IMG/VR virus record: IMGVR_UViG_3300027847_000409
Coordinates: 1 to 21,313 of that record
From: a virus
Direction: 5' to 3' (one strand)
Length of the DNA stretch: 21,313 bases
The position numbers were made by a program, and so were the translations under genes. Position 1 is the stretch's first letter; each line of letters begins with the position of its first letter. Shown piece after piece: positions 20,435 to 21,313 of the stretch. A model generated the notes under the pieces. That model ran no database searches. It was not told the origin of the DNA and worked only from the letters and a program-made list of their open reading frames with translations.

Positions 20435-20617
20435 CTACTTTAAAAGTTTCTTAGCTTCAGTCATAAACTCAGTCCATTCTTCTGGAGTAACTTTATCATC
20501 AGCCCACATCTCAGTGAAAACTTCTATAGTCTTCTTGAGTTGTGCGTATTTGTTCTTAAATAAATAACCAGCTACTGATAGTATGCCGGTTAGTATCCAA
20601 GGAATATATTCACTCAT
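20435..20617 (-). CDS. Small holin-like membrane protein, 60 aa
   Basis: The sequence MSEYIPWILTGILSVAGYLF holds a single membrane span; KNKYAQLKKTIEVFTEMWADDKVTPEEWTEFMTEAKKLLK is a charged helix-turn-helix tail. Size, one span and a charged C-terminus fit a small (class III-type) holin, and the next two genes are also membrane proteins. AGGAGGT lies seven bases before the ATG. The holin role is inference from these features and the neighbours. Confidence 0.72.
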   Translation of the reverse strand: MSEYIPWILTGILSVAGYLFKNKYAQLKKTIEVFTEMWADDKVTPEEWTEFMTEAKKLLK

Positions 20618-20627
20618 ACTTTACCTC

Positions 20628-21313
20628 CTATTCTAAAGATTTAATGTGCCGCTGTAGTGCGTCTTTACCTTCTTTTATGCCAGGATTCTGGTCTGAATAA
20701 GCATAGTTAAAAGTTTCAACCTCTTGTTTTAGATACTTATTTTTATAAAGCTTAATAATATTAGGCCATTTCATGTTAGAAAGTTTAGTTAATTCTTTTG
20801 CTTCACCAACCTTGTTCTCATTTATAAGGTCAAAGATTTCTGTCTTAGTCCAGGCACGTTGCCTACCAGTAAATCTAGATTTATCTAGTAAAGCAAACTT
20901 TAAATTTTTATACCTACTTTCTTCCATACTCTCGAAGCCAATAGTTGTTAACATGGCAGCATAGTATTTATTATCTTCAAGTTTATTGTAATCAAGTAGT
21001 AAGTTTCTATCATAGGTACCTCTTAGCTCACCAGTAGCAGCCATAGTAAATCCAGACCTAAGGTTTTGTAATGCTTTAGGTAAGGTATAGTTTATAGCTC
21101 TTTCTGGATTACCTTTCCATAGAGCACCACCGGCTTTAAATAATCTAGCAGGGTAGATACCAAAAGCATTCTCAGGTTGTACAGTAGTTGTTAAGTTACC
21201 TGGCCCCATTCTTCCTTCTAAGGATATACCTGCACCCATTGCCATACCTGAAGTCATTAAGTCCAAGATGGTACTATCTTGTTCCATTATCCAAGCTTTA
21301 GGTGATACTCCAA
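20628..21313 (-). CDS. C-terminal part of a larger, probably virion, protein (cut by right edge)
   Basis: The frame is open to the end of the window: upstream of the ATG at 21287 it continues GVSPKAWI without stop, and no ribosome binding site precedes that ATG, so this is most likely the tail of a longer gene. The visible part reads SGMAMGAGISLEGRMGPGNL, NAFGIYPARLFKAGGALWKGNPERAINYTLPKALQNLRSGFTMAATGELRGTYDRNLL, then charged helices to RHIKSLE. Ala/Gly-rich ends of this kind occur in large internal virion or injected proteins of marine podoviruses. I cannot name it further. Confidence 0.7.
   Translation of the reverse strand, partial: GVSPKAWIMEQDSTILDLMTSGMAMGAGISLEGRMGPGNLTTTVQPENAFGIYPARLFKAGGALWKGNPERAINYTLPKALQNLRSGFTMAATGELRGTYDRNLLLDYNKLEDNKYYAAMLTTIGFESMEESRYKNLKFALLDKSRFTGRQRAWTKTEIFDLINENKVGEAKELTKLSNMKWPNIIKLYKNKYLKQEVETFNYAYSDQNPGIKEGKDALQRHIKSLE

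Noticed and set aside
1-21313. tRNA genes, CRISPR array, integrase/attachment site, insertion sequences, terminal repeats
   Set aside because: I looked for tRNA T-loop words with acceptor stems, spaced direct repeats, recombinase motifs and end repeats, and saw none. A tool-based search could still find a weak tRNA.

Overview
The window looks like part of a tailed double-stranded DNA phage genome, AT-rich, densely packed and with many start/stop overlaps. The evidence is a run of virion genes (major capsid protein, scaffold-like protein, portal, large terminase) on the minus strand, and a phage-type replication set (DnaB-like helicase, zinc-finger/TOPRIM primase, family A DNA polymerase, Cas4-like nuclease, Hjc-like resolvase) on the plus strand. 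The capsid protein resembles the N4-gp56 family, which suggests a podovirus-like or related marine/aquatic phage. That lifestyle and the host are inference. I see no integrase, tRNA, insertion sequence or CRISPR array.

Layout. Positions 1-6595 are a leftward late block. From its promoter end it runs: a sigma-region-2-like small protein, an acidic small protein, small terminase, three lysine-rich small proteins, an overlapping spanin-like pair, large terminase, portal, scaffold-like protein, and capsid protein cut by the left edge. Positions 6596-7172 are a divergent control region with a good leftward sigma70-type promoter, a good rightward one, a 20-bp perfect palindrome and several inverted repeats. 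Positions 7173-8819 are a rightward early block of small unknown genes, including a 25-residue membrane microprotein. It ends at a strong intrinsic terminator (8827-8871). Positions 8926-19787 are a rightward block. First come small unknown genes and a MoxR-type AAA+ ATPase / unknown protein / HExxH-VWA protein trio. Then come helicase, primase, UDG-PolA fusion, Cas4-like nuclease, Hjc-like resolvase and two unknown genes. A second intrinsic terminator (about 19833-19871) lies inside the 3' end of a convergent leftward gene. Positions 19805-21313 are leftward genes: three small membrane/coiled-coil proteins, and the end of a larger protein cut by the right edge.

The observation most worth pursuing is a pair of 46-nt elements (7106-7151 and 7851-7896). 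Each sits shortly upstream of the ribosome binding site of an early gene. They share a nearly identical 24-nt core closed by an 11-bp stem, and two adjacent base pairs of that stem differ between copies by compensatory double changes. This is the signature expected of a conserved structured RNA. Other points are two intergenic hairpins without U-tracts, a likely AUA start for a spanin-like lipoprotein, and two places where Glu/Asp codons of an acidic small protein also form the Shine-Dalgarno and start codon of the next gene. Six small genes of 25-59 residues were found by reading frames together with ribosome binding sites and overlaps.
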